Below, in pieces: positions 21,441 through 31,390 of a DNA stretch of 37,625 nucleotides. The translations under genes were made by a program, and so were the position numbers. The notes below the pieces were generated by a model, which saw only the letters and a list, made by a program, of their open reading frames with translations, did no database searches and had not been told where the DNA came from. Each line of letters opens with the position of its first letter. Within the stretch, counting starts at the first letter, position 1. The stretch is from Reticulitermes lucifugus (lineage: Eukaryota; Arthropoda; Insecta; Blattodea; Rhinotermitidae), in contig JAKCWW010001670.1 in NCBI GenBank assembly GCA_026260175.1, positions 1 through 37,625 of the forward strand. Direction: 5' to 3'.

Positions 21441-22601
21441 TACATAGCAGTGTGCCTGGATGGGGTAAAGCAACATTTTTATTCGTAAGGTTGTAACAAC
21501 CGTGCCTGAGTTAAGGAATGTCACGAGTTTTCCAGTTCTTTAGCTTAGCCTCTTTATAGGAGTCCTTGGGAGCTATTTTAAACCGGTCATCTCGGCTCCT
21601 TCCAAATCCTTACCCACTCATCTCCGATGCAATGTCAAACCATCAATTTAACAATGTATAATTCCTGAAACAGCTTCGGTGGTAACTCAAAATCAATCAA
21701 TCAATCAATCATTCAAGAATAAGCTTCTCCGCCTATCAAGCAAAAGAAATACCATGCGATATCTAAGTCCAGTTTTTGTCACTACCCTGAAATAAAGGCA
21801 GCAAAAGCTCCCGACACCTCGGTACCCATGTGACAACGTACAAGGCGTCATATCCCAGACGTCTGGAATAGTTACAGAAATAAATGTTAAAGTAATGTAA
21901 GAAAACGGGGTTTTATTTCACGTTCCGCCCTGGAAGTACATACACCACTAATGCGTGAATGTGGGAGCATTGTTGTGGGAATAGGGTCGATACATCACGG
22001 TTACCATGGTGATGGCGTCCGTGTAGTGAAACAGGTGAAGCACAGCGACCGTTGCGCACTCTCAGAGCAGATGTTGTAACTTGGCTCACGAGCCCCTCAG
22101 TCCTGTGCCGACTTTCAAACCACGCGGTTCACTGTGGAGGTTGTTTCAAAGTGCGCAGACGCTGTGAATTCAATTCACGTTTTTAAGTGCAGTATTAACA
22201 TCGAATTTTATGGTTCCTATGATAATTCTGATATGACCTGTTTCTAATATTTCACAAAGATTGCGACGTACCACTTCTTTTTGCAATGTGGTTCTTTACG
22301 TAAGAATATTTTTGCGATACGAGAGAAAAATTAACGTTATTGCGGCAGTTAGTTGATTTCAATAGTTCTATAAAGAAAGAGTTTGTGCTGTGGAAGTTGT
22401 TAAGTGATAAAAGTCTGTGATGACCGTGTGGAATGTCTATTTACATGAATTCCGAAATACAGGTCATCTTTTACACAGGGTAAGAATACTTTATTTGAGT
22501 TTGAATTATTTCAACTATTTTATTTATTGAGTTCCTGTTTGTTTTTTACATGAATTCGTGCCCATGTAACATCACTTCAGTTCAGTGCAAATATGCTTTA
22601 A
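21441..22601. other. No gene recognised; possible exon/promoter patch at 21990-22480
   Basis: A short (AATC)n microsatellite lies at 21691-21713. A GC-richer patch from about 21990 contains GTTACCATGGTGAT (22010-22023), two bases off the RFX X-box palindrome, and ends near 22480 at ACAGG|GTAAGA, a donor-like site. This could be a non-coding first exon on the plus strand, but the evidence is only motif-level. Confidence 0.25.
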
Positions 22602-22918
22602 ATATAAACCTAGACCGTGCCATGGCTCAGGCGGTTAGTCGCCGGCCTCCCACTGCGGAGGCCCGGGTTCGATCCCGGTCAGTCCATGTGGGATTTATGG
22701 TGGACAAAGTGGCACTGGGACAGGTTCTCCCCCCCCGAGTACTTCGATTTTCCCCTGTCAATTTCATTCCACCCGTGCTCCATTAGTTGGAAAAATGAAA
22801 AAATTATCATCTTTCTCTTCATCATCATCACAGGGTTACGCAATAAGCCCCAAAGCTGCGGTGCGTCTGTAGCATCTGCTGCGGGGCCCTTCTCCACAAA
22901 AATATATATATAAACCTA
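22602..22918 (+). mobile_element. Full-length tRNA-derived SINE, family A, with 11-bp target-site duplication
   Basis: ATATAAACCTA at 22602-22612 is repeated at 22908-22918 and flanks the element exactly. The head has ATGGCTCAGGCGGTTAGTCG (A-box region) and GGGTTCGATCCCG (B-box), with a well-formed tRNA-like fold between. The body is shared with 2153-2322. The 3' domain with AGCTGCGGTGCGTCTGTAGC and TGCTGCGGGGCCCTTC is shared with 24680-24745. The good boxes and flanking duplication suggest a fairly recent insertion. Confidence 0.9.
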
Positions 22919-22957
22919 TACTATATACTAGTCTACTCTCTCTTTTTACAACTCAAA

Positions 22958-23082
<125 letters not shown>

Positions 23083-23090
23083 TCATTACT

Positions 23091-24579
23091 ACTGTCGTCC
23101 TTTCCTCCATAATTCATGTTTTTTCTATTCCCCCATAGCCATCAGTAAGCGCTGTGTCTCACACTATTTCTCCATTTGCCTCTAATTTTCAATAAGAATT
23201 TTTCAATATGTTTTATCTCCGTTACCTTTATTATAGACTACAATCTTCTTCACGCTTAATCATTTCCATTATTTCAGTGCTTTTTGTTAATCTGACTTTT
23301 CTCTCCGAATCGGAATAGATCTAATCCTGAACTGTTGTGAAAAGAGATGAGTCTTTGTCTTCGATTGCAGGCACGAAACGTCTTGTCGAGAAGGACAATG
23401 TTGTGTGTAAACACTTTTATTACTTCTTCAGAGACTTGGATCAGTCTGAATTACGTTTAAAGATTCAGTTCGTACCGCGCAGTAAGCATTCTCCTTCTCT
23501 GTTGTAAAACCATAAGGTTCATGCTGTACAGGGAAATAATCGCTGTTTGTTCTGAGATCCCTAAAAACGCATAAATACACTGTATGGGCGGAACATAGGA
23601 TTTTCTAATGTTAAACCTGGTGGTACATAAAGTTACCGCTAGGCTTTAAAAGTTAATTTAATCAAATGTCTGGCCGACCGTCATTGCACAAGATACTAAG
23701 CGCACAATCCATATAATTATTCGAAAGTAAACGCTGAAATACAAGCAGAAAAAATAGGTGTGTTTTTATTTGTATTTAAATTAATTGTCAGGAGCTCAAA
23801 AACTGTATTGTCGAATGATCGAATGGTTGTTGAGTAATGAATAGGCAAGGATGTGGAAGGAATTTGTCGTGGCCTAATTTAATTTTCTCTCTCGTCATTT
23901 ACTTACAGAAAATGAGAAAACCCAGGAAACATTTAAATTAGAATAACCGGTCTGAAAACCGAGATTTAAGATGCGGAAATCTCTAACAAATACACAGATT
24001 TTACATGTAAGATTTTCTTTCTCAAGTCGGTGAATCTGAAGATTATTGTTTTTAGGGATATTACGGCATATAGTCTGGCAGCAAGGCGCCAACTTTTCGG
24101 GAAACTTGCTTACTGCTTTCAATGAGAATTCATAGCGCCCATCTGGGGCACCAGGTTCCTCCGAAAAGTTAATACGTTTCTACGAGACTACACGGCGTCA
24201 CATCCCACAAATTTCAATCTTTAGATGTCAGATTTTCACAGAGATTTCGAAGGTGGGGATGGATTTGCCGTTACCCCATTTCGAGTGCATGTAGAATACA
24301 TGTGCAACTGTCTACATATGTATGTATATATGTGTGTATATATATGTATGTACGTACGTAATTATGCACGTGTGCTGTACGTACATCAGTTTCACTTGTT
24401 GCTAGTCTTATTACGTAAGCTGCGAGAGTGTGCAATGGATTTACCTGGCTCAGATTAGGGACGAATGACAGGCTGTTGTGAACACGGCAATGAACTTCTG
24501 GGTTTCATAAAATTAGGGGGATTTATTCATTAATAGAAGGGCTATTAGCTGCTGAAACGGAACTCTCTCTACATGGAAA

Positions 24580-24613
<34 letters not shown>

Positions 24614-24679
24614 CGTGGCTTTTATTATACATGTTTCATAATGGGACTCGCATGACAATAAAGACTAAGTCGGCGATTT
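23091..24679. other. No gene recognised
   Basis: A TGTATG/TACG-rich tract lies at about 24313-24362 and a (TTA)n microsatellite of about ten units at 24583-24613. GTCGTGGCCTAATTTAA near 23868 resembles scattered repeat debris, but no boundary can be set. A 75-residue minus-strand frame at 23895-24122 has no motif. Confidence 0.45.
24583..24613. repeat. (TTA)n microsatellite
   Basis: About ten uninterrupted units. Confidence 0.95.
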
Positions 24680-24745
24680 TGCACAATAAGCCTTCAGGCT
24701 GCGGTGCGTCCGTATCATCTGCTGCGGGGCCCTTCATCACAAGTC
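24680..24745 (+). mobile_element. 3' fragment of a family A SINE
   Basis: CACAATAAGCCTTCAGGCTG, then CGGTGCGTCCGTATCATCTG and CTGCGGGGCCCTTC, match the 3' domain of the full SINE at 22602-22918. The head and body are absent, so this is a solo 3' piece. Confidence 0.75.
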
Positions 24746-24977
24746 GGTGTTTCATATAAATCACCTAGCAGTGTCTGGACAGTGTATTTTACGAAGCCAC
24801 GGTGTGATGGGCATGTGGTTATGATGGAGGTCCCAAGGACGCTAACCCAGTTTTGATGACAGAAACTTCTTAAGAAACGTCCATTTGGAAGACACAGATA
24901 GAGATGGTGGTGTAATATTAAAATGGATCTTAGGGAGACTAGGTGTGAGAGTAAAAGGTGGGCGAAATTGGGTCAGG

Positions 24978-25271
24978 TAATACCCAAAGGTGTCGACCTC
25001 GGTGGACTAGTGGTTAGGGTGCTCGCCACTGGACCCAAGGTTCGCGGGTTCAATCCCAGCCGAGGTCGATGGATTTTTAAGNNNNNNNNNNNNNNNNNNN
25101 NNNNNNNNNNNNNNNNNNNNNNNNNNNNNNNNNNNNNNNNNNNNNNNNNNNNNNNNNNNNNNNNNNNNNNNNNNNNNNNNNNNNNNNNNNNNNNCAAGAA
25201 ACCTCTGAAAGGAGGCCCTATGCTCCGCAAGGAGCGACAGGAAGTAACTAACTAGCTAATACCCAAAGGTG
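24978..25271 (+). mobile_element. tRNA-derived SINE, family E, with perfect 15-bp target-site duplication
   Basis: TAATACCCAAAGGTG occurs at 24978-24992 and again at 25257-25271. Between them the head reads GGTGGACTAGTGGTTAGGGT (A-box region) and GCGGGTTCAATCCCAGC (B-box), with complementary ends CGACCTCGG and CCGAGGTCG forming an acceptor-like stem. The 3' end includes GAAGTAACTAACTAGC. An assembly gap (25082-25194) removes the middle. The element is inserted in an RTE-like relic, so it is younger than that LINE. Confidence 0.92.
25082..25194. other. Assembly gap (113 N)
   Basis: Run of N inside the family E SINE. Confidence 0.99.
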
Positions 25272-25374
25272 GCACTGTACCTTCGGGTTCTACTGCAGTT
25301 ATATTAGTTATGCGAGTTTTGTGTTTGTCACGCCGGTGTGATTGAGGATTCAGTTTTTATGAGATAAGACGCCG

Positions 25375-25860
25375 CGTCAATGGTAAGCTATTCCCGAAGT
25401 TTCGAAACAACATATTGTTCCAACTTCAATGGTCTTGAAATCCGCTTACCCAAAGACGCAGTGCCATATCCCTGAAGAAGGGAATTTTCAATGTTCGTTT
25501 TATTTCGGTATCACTGGTATGTGGCGTAACTTACAGTGTACACAACATACGCCAATCTACATAAAATTCAGGCATTAAATATGGCTTCTGCAGCATAAGT
25601 CATTCAAAACAAATATGCTTAGAGTCAGGTGTGTGTAACAGAAAACACGAGGGCTTCGCTTTACTGACATGTTACGCGGCCTAAGTTAGTTGTTAGATAC
25701 CGAGGTTTCGGGACAACCTATTGGTACCATCTTCAAGGATCCCGATAGGCTATCCCGAAACGGCGGGAACCAATTACGAATTTATGCTGCGTAACATCCC
25801 AGAAGAGGGAAGGCCTCAATTATACCGGGGCGAAAGTCAGAAATGTTGCAAGACAGAATC
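25375..25860. repeat. Two related repeats with hammerhead-like relics
   Basis: CGAAGTTTCGAAACAACATA then TTGTTCCAACTTCAATGGT (about 25394-25432) is related to CGAGGTTTCGGGACAACCTA then TTGGTACCATCTTCAAGGAT (about 25701-25740). In reverse complement each carries a TTGAAGA/TTGAAGT core, a variable stem and (C)GAAAC. GTAACATCCCAGAAGAGG (25791 on) resembles CTACATCCCAGAAGGAAG at 5970. A further copy lies near 30955-31000. They look like a second, more decayed family of the same motif. Confidence 0.45.
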
Positions 25861-25971
25861 TCTCTTTGTCGGAACATTTCCCTACGATAATACAGAATTA
25901 ACAACTAAAGCAAAATTGTCTTGTCAAGAGCAGAATACACTAAACACGAAAACCGCAAATAAAATCAATAA

Positions 25972-25995
25972 TTGAGCAGAAAACCGTCTGCTCAA
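25972..25995. other. Small perfect hairpin
   Basis: TTGAGCAGA and TCTGCTCAA form a perfect 9-bp stem with a 6-base loop. No T-run or gene context suggests a terminator; it is recorded as structure only. Confidence 0.6.
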
Positions 25996-26089
25996 ATTTA
26001 ATACGTTCTTTTGTAACACCTTAAAGTTTAGTGGTTACAAAACGTAAATTAATATCTGTTCAAACACAACTAATTATATTTATTATACA

Positions 26090-26130
26090 GAATTACATGT
26101 TTCGACCTATCTCAGGTCATCCTCAGGTTC
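26090..26130 (-). ncRNA. Hammerhead-like motif, left arm
   Basis: On the minus strand: GAAC (stem I), CTGAGGA, extra T, GACCT-GAGAT-AGGTC (perfect 5-bp stem II), GAAA, CATG, then TA and ATTC. The conserved core and the UA cleavage site are intact. Stem I keeps three pairs (GAA/TTC), with a C-A mismatch at its inner end. The loop of stem III is only AT, so ACATGT would pair better between two molecules. Confidence 0.45.
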
Positions 26131-26256
26131 ACAATTGGCCTTTAAAACATACTGAAAAAGAAATATAAATGAATATCATATAATGTGTAAATATGTATGT
26201 TTATAAACATTACATAATGTATATTTCTTCCTCAGTACATTTTAAAGACCAATTGT

Positions 26257-26297
26257 GAATTTGAGGATGACCTGAAATAGGTCGAAACATGTGGTTC
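26257..26297 (+). ncRNA. Hammerhead-like motif, right arm (decayed)
   Basis: GAAT, TTGAGGA, T, GACCT-GAAAT-AGGTC, GAAA, CATG, TG, GTTC. Stem II is perfect and stem I forms GAAT/GTTC with one wobble. The first core base is T instead of C and the cleavage nucleotide is G, which the known reaction does not tolerate. Probably inactive. Confidence 0.4.
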
Positions 26298-26409
26298 TAT
26301 ATAATAAATAGAATTTAGTTGTGTTTGGACGGATATTCATTTAACTTTAGTACTATTAACAACACAACGGGATGATGCTCGTTAAAATTTAGTGGTTACT
26401 ATATGCACC

Positions 26410-26789
26410 TAAACCTTTCACGTTGAGGACACTGCGTTTTGTGTACTGACTGTATTTATATATGTTTCGCTTGATGCCCACAATAAAGAGAGATAATTTT
26501 CCTAAATAACTTTAACGGGATATTTCTTTAATGGAGGCGGGCTCCTTTCTCTCTGAAGTAGGAAATTAAATTTTATATATAATTTAGGTGACTGCCAGTC
26601 ACCAGACGGTTACTTATTATTCTAATGTTTTCTTGAAATTACCCAAGAAGCAATATTCCTGTCGTACATCGGATGAATTAAATACGACACTCGACAAAAT
26701 GCAGGCATACACGAAAAACTAAAGATACAAATTTTATCTATTCTTAATACCCCATTAAATTATGAGGAACTGGAGGAAAAGGTCTAGTC
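26410..26789. other. No gene recognised
   Basis: AT-rich spacer between the foldback element and the dispersed repeat. It begins with part of the 18-base string AGTGGTTACTATATGCAC that also occurs at 1773-1790. Confidence 0.5.
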
Positions 26790-27465
26790 ATTTTAGGCGC
26801 CTCGGCAAAATTGCAAAAAGCGACTATTAAATCCATCATGTCTGTGTCCGTCCATCCGTCTGTCTGTCTGTCTGTCCGTCTGTCTGTCTGTCTGTCCGTC
26901 TGTCTGTCTGTCCGTCTGTCTGTCTGTCTGTCCGTCCGTCTGTCTGTCCGTCCGTCCGCCTACAGTCCCAATGGCTTAACTCGGTTCCTACAGGACATAT
27001 TTTCATGAAATTTGGCATTTGAGGATTTCTCGAATATGTGTTGAGAAAATTCAATTTTCATTAAAATCTGGCAAGCGTTACGGGTAGTTCACATTAAGAT
27101 CTATGCACATTTATGATATCTCGCTGAATTCTTCTTACAATGAGAAATATTTCATACAAATTTGTAGAGGAAATCAAAACACATTTTATATTCAATATCT
27201 TTTTTCCGAAAATCGTGTCGTTTATAAGATAACGTGAAAAGTTATGGTACAGCCACATACGTCACACATGACAATAAAATGCGACCCGTAAAAGATGCGC
27301 TTTGCATGCCGGATAACTAAGGCAAGAATGGAGACACACACTCATGATAATTAAGACTTATTGCTTTTTCACGGCAACAATGGTTACAAGACAACGCGTC
27401 AGTGTTACGTTATACATACAATGGGTGTCTTGTTTTCTCTGTAAAGGATTTGAAGTGACAAAGCA
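26790..27465. repeat. Unclassified dispersed repeat, copy 2, with internal microsatellite
   Basis: It aligns with 4531-5069 in the same orientation and order of landmarks. An imperfect (TCTG/TCCG)n microsatellite occupies 26848-26957, exactly where copy 1 has a short GTCTGTCCATCC. The 65-residue serine/valine/leucine-rich frame over it is only a translation of the microsatellite. Confidence 0.85.
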
Positions 27466-27699
27466 GTTCGCGCCCAAGACGATTTATTCTGTGTAAATGT
27501 TGCATAAATAACCTGAAAAATAAATGATGAGCAAAGCGAAGTAAATTTAATATGTTTGGTATTTTAGTAACTGTATAGTGTTTGCAGGTGTATTCAGAAC
27601 TTCGGGTTTAAGCTTTGATCTCAACTACATGAGGTAGCTATATTGTTGCCTTTATCTCTCAGTAAACTTGGTAAAGACAGAAGCTTGACATTAAGACAT
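27466..27699. other. No gene recognised
   Basis: AT-rich spacer with no motif. Confidence 0.5.
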
Positions 27700-27955
27700 A
27701 TGGAGTGGAATTATGGATCAACTCACTATTAACTTCGGCACAAGATTGGGGTGAGTAGCCAGTCTTAGGCCCTGGCCGCTGTGACCCGGAAAAATAGCCC
27801 AGTGTCCATTACATAGGAGGTTCTTGGATCCCAGAGCCGTTTTCGATAGTTTGGTTAAGAGAAAGATTTTCTAACCTGGCGGGAATCAAACCACGATTTC
27901 TCGGTTGCCCAGCCCGTAGCCCACTCAGTATACCGACTACAGTCTACACACAACT
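27700..27955 (-). mobile_element. tRNA-derived SINE, family C
   Basis: On the minus strand the head reads GTCGGTATACTGAGTGGGCT (A-box region), then CGTGGTTTGATTCCCGCC (B-box). The tail has GGCCAGGGCCTAAGACTGGC and CTTGTGCCGAAGTTAATAGT. The tail matches 11390-11465 and 18363-18480. Its tRNA-like head differs from that at 11246, suggesting subfamilies or old divergence. Confidence 0.8.
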
Positions 27956-28716
27956 GTGGTAAACATGTATATTTCATTCAAATTTATATGTACTGAAGGG
28001 CATAAACATAGAACTGAAATTAAAGATACCCACATAGGGTTAACTATATACTTTCACCTAAGTTTAACATCACAGATACTCGTATAAGCAAGAAGCACGA
28101 GTTTTAATTACAAATAATTTTAATTAAAGTAGTATATTAACATCTGGCTGCTACACCTTTACATATTTGTACTACATGTTTGACGATGAGTATTTATGCT
28201 AACATACGTCCTGCCTTCCTTTGTGACAGAGTCTCCGTGAAGATGGTTCATTTAAGTCGAAATTTTTAGGGAAATGTGCACTGTAACATTACACAACATA
28301 TGCTTGTTTGCCAATCTAGTGCAATTAGTTGGAATTATATGTAATGGATACATGCCTATTGCACGGAATGTGTATAATATAAACACAAATTTCACTTCAA
28401 CTGCTATTATGCTGAAACACAGAGAAGTAAGGTCGGAATTTATAAGAGGCAGTTTCCGTCTCTGAAACCTAAATAATAAGTACTTATCTCCCTAAGTATG
28501 CCAGCATTTGCAAACGTTTCTCTTTGTGTACGCCTCGCTTAAGTGTAGGCGTATTAAGGTGGAACTACGCCTTCGGAGTCCGAGGAGGAGTCAAGTAAGT
28601 GAACTGTGTCCACGGAGTCGTTGGTAAAGTGAAGCAGATGACTAGGAGAAGGCATTGAGAGGGATAGAGGGTAACATGGCATGGGGGGGGGAGAGTTTCA
28701 GCCTACAAGCTTTAGC
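27956..28716. other. No gene; one hammerhead-like relic
   Basis: GTGAAGATGGTTC then CGAAAT at about 28230-28262 (plus) is a decayed version of the ribozyme-like motif. No gene was seen. Confidence 0.4.
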
Positions 28717-28950
28717 GTTTTTTTTTTAATTGCTCGACAGCCCCTAGGGGACCTAGACCGCCTCATTTTTCGAGGCTTCACGATCACACTCGGTAGAACT
28801 CCTCTGGACGATAGACCAGCCCGTCGCAGAGACCTCTACCTGACATCACACAACACTCACAAGAGACAGACATCCATGCCCCCAGCTGGATTCGAACCCA
28901 CAATCCCAGTAAGCGAGCGGCCGTAGACCCACGCGGTCACTGGGATCGGT
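28717..28950 (-). mobile_element. tRNA-derived SINE, family D, tail type 2
   Basis: Minus strand: the A-box region around AGTGACCGCGTGGGTC is shortened compared with the copies at 9890 and 30025. The B-box is GGGTTCGAATCC. The body contains GTAGAGGTC and TCCAGAGGAGTTCTACCG. The 3' end is CGTGAAGCCTCGAAAAATGA then GGCGGTCTAGG, ending in a poly(A) equivalent (T run at 28717-28727). AGCTTT occurs on both flanks and may be a short target-site duplication. Confidence 0.85.
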
Positions 28951-29394
28951 GCTCCAGCTTTTACACAAACCAAATTTAGTTACAAATACGTTAATTTACA
29001 ACTTAATAAAATTAAAGTAAAATGTAACATAAAAAATAAATAAATAAAAGCGAATAAATGAAGACGTTATTGCAAGGAGTTAAATTCAGAAATATTCGGT
29101 GTTTCGAAATATACGCTATTTAGCTTCGCAGTTCTGACACATCCTGTTCTGCTCTCAGTGTAGCTAGCAAAGAAATCAATGAGCACCTAGCGTGTTAAGT
29201 TTGGCATTGTTGGGATAAGAGCGCTGCGGAGGGGGGCGTGAGTGTATGAGGGTGTGAGGTGGAGTGATGTAGGGGTGTCTGCCTGGTCCTCCACAAACAT
29301 GACTACCCTAGTGCACGTTGAAACACACGTTTTCAATTGCGTTACATCACACAAGAAAGCCTCAAAAAACAACGTAAAAAATACTCTGGCCCCG
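28951..29394. other. No gene recognised
   Basis: AT-rich at first, with an AAATAAAT tract at about 29030-29060, then a GC-richer G/T-rich patch near 29220-29280. No motif. Confidence 0.45.
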
Positions 29395-29960
29395 TGATCT
29401 TTTTTATGACTTCGATGCATATATGGCACATGTGTAGCAGATGGAGCACACCAGACTTCCACGTACTCACATTTAAACATTTGTCCCGCCATGGCACCAA
29501 GGTTTGTATCCGGGCTTAGAAAGAATCGGTGTCAAGTGTCTCTATCCAGAAGGTAACAGCTTGTTTCTCGCCAGCACTGCATGCAATTCCCTTCCCAGCC
29601 AAGTGCATCTCATCACCTGGCGCAAAATCGAGACTGTAGAGGAAGGGATTACATAACCTCCCATTCGTGGCCCCGTAACAAGTAACAATTCCTTTTGACA
29701 GTGTGGAGCCCAGCGTTTTCGACCACTTTAGGCCCCGTAAGAAGCACCTAGCAGGCAAGTAACGTAAGAGACGCCGACGTCAAACAAACCCTCATGTTCT
29801 GCGTACAGACACTTGGCACAGCTTTATTCTATGCCGGAAGGTAAACCTTGGTACCTCGGTGAGGATAAATGCTTAAATATGAACGGTGACTACGTGGAGG
29901 TCTGGTGTGCACCATCCGTTACCCATGTGCTATGTATACATCGCAGTGAAAATAAATTTC
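29395..29960. repeat. Head-to-head inverted pair of coding-derived segments
   Basis: About 29410-29515 (minus) and 29830-29945 (plus) are inverted repeats of roughly 110 bp at about 78% identity. Translated outward, both give YVEVWCAPS(A/V)THV followed by a conserved (M/I)HRS. In that stretch I count five silent and four replacement differences between the copies. The right copy also has PWYLGEDKCLNMNGDYVE; KCLNxxGDYVE is reminiscent of mariner transposase C-termini. The left copy is frameshifted upstream. Between the arms an 80-codon minus-strand frame with an ATG (29516-29758) is unrecognised. Confidence 0.6.
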
Positions 29961-30024
29961 TCGACGTCAGAATGCTCCTTTTGAAACTCCTTTTTAGCAG
30001 ACAAGAAAATTCTTGTACAAGGGA

Positions 30025-30290
30025 CAATTTTCTTCCGTGGCGCAGCAGCCGTTAGTGGGCCAGGGCCTCCTCATTTTTCGAGGCTTCACGATCACACTCA
30101 GACACACCACATTCAGTACCGACTCCTCTGGAAGGGTGATCGACCCGACGCCGAGACCTCTACCTGACAACACACAATACTCACAACAGACAGACATCCA
30201 TGCTCCCGGCGGGATTCGAACTGACATTCCCAGCAAGCGAAGAGCCGCAGACCCACGCCTTAGACCGCGCGGCCACTGGGATCGGCACTG
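30025..30290 (-). mobile_element. tRNA-derived SINE, family D, tail type 2
   Basis: Minus strand: AGTGGCCGCGCGGTCTAAGG (A-box region), a B-box with AGTTCGAATCCCG, the family body, then CGTGAAGCCTCGAAAAATGA then GGAGGCCCTGGCCCAC. GGACAATTTT at about 30023 and GGACAACTTA at about 30290 may be remnants of a target-site duplication. The copy is better preserved than that at 28717. Confidence 0.88.
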
Positions 30291-30299
30291 GACAACTTA

Positions 30300-31114
30300 A
30301 GGTGGTCTAAATATATAATTAGGAGACATGACATAAATAAATTACTTAATTCTAGGAAACAGTAAGCTTCATAAGAATGAAAGCTGAACTTAAAATTTTT
30401 AAATTGGAATATAAATTAAGGCATATTTTCTTTGTTGGTAATTTTGAAATGAAGGAAATACGAAAACAAGATACAACAGATGAGCTTACTGGAGCATTAA
30501 CGTGTTGCATAAACGGAAGGATGTCACGTGGTAGAATGTACGGAAGTCAGTAACATGTTGCTCGTTCAGGTAAAATGTGATGTGGCTGGAGAAAATGGTA
30601 AAAGGAGATAAGATCTCTTTTTTTCACATTTAATAGAGCGTGCGCTCAGAAGGAGTTACTTCGTTAGTAAGCGCTTGATAAAACCATCACGTCACATTAT
30701 AAAACCACTAAACAATCACCACGTGGTTGCTCTCCTACTTGCTGGACCCACACTGTGCTCATCTTGACAGCATTCGACTAGCGCCCACTTTACAGCTTCT
30801 ACTGCTTATGTTAGGCATCTTCCTTACAAAATTAGGAACAGGTGAAATTCTAGACATGGATATTAGATGAACTGGGTCTGAGAGTGCGGACTGTACATTG
30901 AAATAGAAATCAGTTACTGCTGGCCTGTGACGACGTGTAATTTAGTAGCTAGTTACCAATGTTTGGGAATAACTGGCATCCATCTTCAGGGAGAAGAAAG
31001 AAGGGAAACATGCTCCTCCAAATCATTGGTAAATAGATACCAGACTACGAGGTACCACATCGCAGAAATCAGCAATCTTCTTAACTAAATCCTTAAGAAT
31101 TCTTTCTTACTTTT
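30300..31114. other. No gene; one hammerhead-like relic
   Basis: On the minus strand about 30960-31005 carries CTGAAGA, a GGA-type stem, CAAAC in place of GAAAC, and GGTAAC. This belongs to the second motif family seen at 25375-25860. No gene was recognised. Confidence 0.45.
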
Positions 31115-31390
31115 TCTTTTTTAGTCTAAAGTCTTCTACCTACCATTGTAAGTGTAGAAGGTTATTGTTGTACCTAATCACACTTAATGACACACACACA
31201 CACACACACACATTATACACACCACAATCGGTAGGACTCCTCTGAACGAGTGACCAGCCCTTCGCAGAGACCTCTACCTGACAACACACAACACTCACAA
31301 GAGACAAACACCGGCAGGATTCAAACCCGCCATTCCAGCAAGTAAGCGGCCGCAGACCTACGCCTTAGACCACTCGGCCATCGGCATCGG
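31115..31390 (-). mobile_element. tRNA-derived SINE, family D, tail type 1, with (CA)n
   Basis: Minus strand: a head with TGGCCGAGTGGTCTAAGGCG, the B-box GGGTTTGAATCC, the family body, then a (TG)n run (plus CA run at 31191-31212) inside the element. The 3' segment has ACAATAACCTTCTACACTTA, homologous to the tail at 9890-9950. The (CA)n grew at the site where other copies have a short GACACAC. Confidence 0.85.

Larger units (their letters stand above)
24800..25330 (+). pseudogene. RTE-like LINE C-terminal relic, interrupted by a SINE
   Basis: One plus-strand frame reads RCDGHVVMMEVPRTLTQ, two stops, KKRPFGRHR, a stop, RWWCNIKMDLRETRCESKRW and AKLGQVI. These correspond in order to the RWAGHVARM, KRPLGRPRRRW, NIKMDL and AQDR blocks of RTE-like ORF2 ends. 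The frame is then cut by the SINE at 24993-25256 and resumes after it. The catalytic RT and endonuclease parts are missing. Outer ends are approximate. Confidence 0.7.
26021..26409. mobile_element. Foldback element with two outward-facing hammerhead-like motifs
   Basis: Arms 26051-26167 and 26220-26337 are inverted repeats of about 117 bp at roughly 80-85% identity, separated by about 52 bp. Landmarks include TCAAACACAACTAA against its complement, and CCTCAGGTTCACAATTGG. Near-identical direct repeats, TTAAAGTTTAGTGGTTAC (26021-26038) and TTAAAATTTAGTGGTTAC (26392-26409), flank it and may be a target-site duplication. There is no coding capacity. Each arm holds one ribozyme-like motif, reading outward on opposite strands. 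Confidence 0.75.

Noticed and set aside
22613..22690. Functional tRNA gene
   Set aside because: Good A- and B-boxes, but it is the head of a SINE with body, 3' domain and target-site duplication. The same applies at 7022, 24993 and 37479.
25972..25995. Bacterial-type terminator hairpin
   Set aside because: Perfect 9-bp stem but no T-run, no operon context, and the DNA is eukaryotic.
26021..26409. LTR retrotransposon
   Set aside because: The repeats are inverted, not direct, and short. There is no primer-binding site, polypurine tract or coding region.
26811..27054. Serine/valine-rich frame (plus) and threonine/aspartate/arginine-rich frame (minus)
   Set aside because: Both are translations of the TCTG/TCCG microsatellite inside the dispersed repeat.
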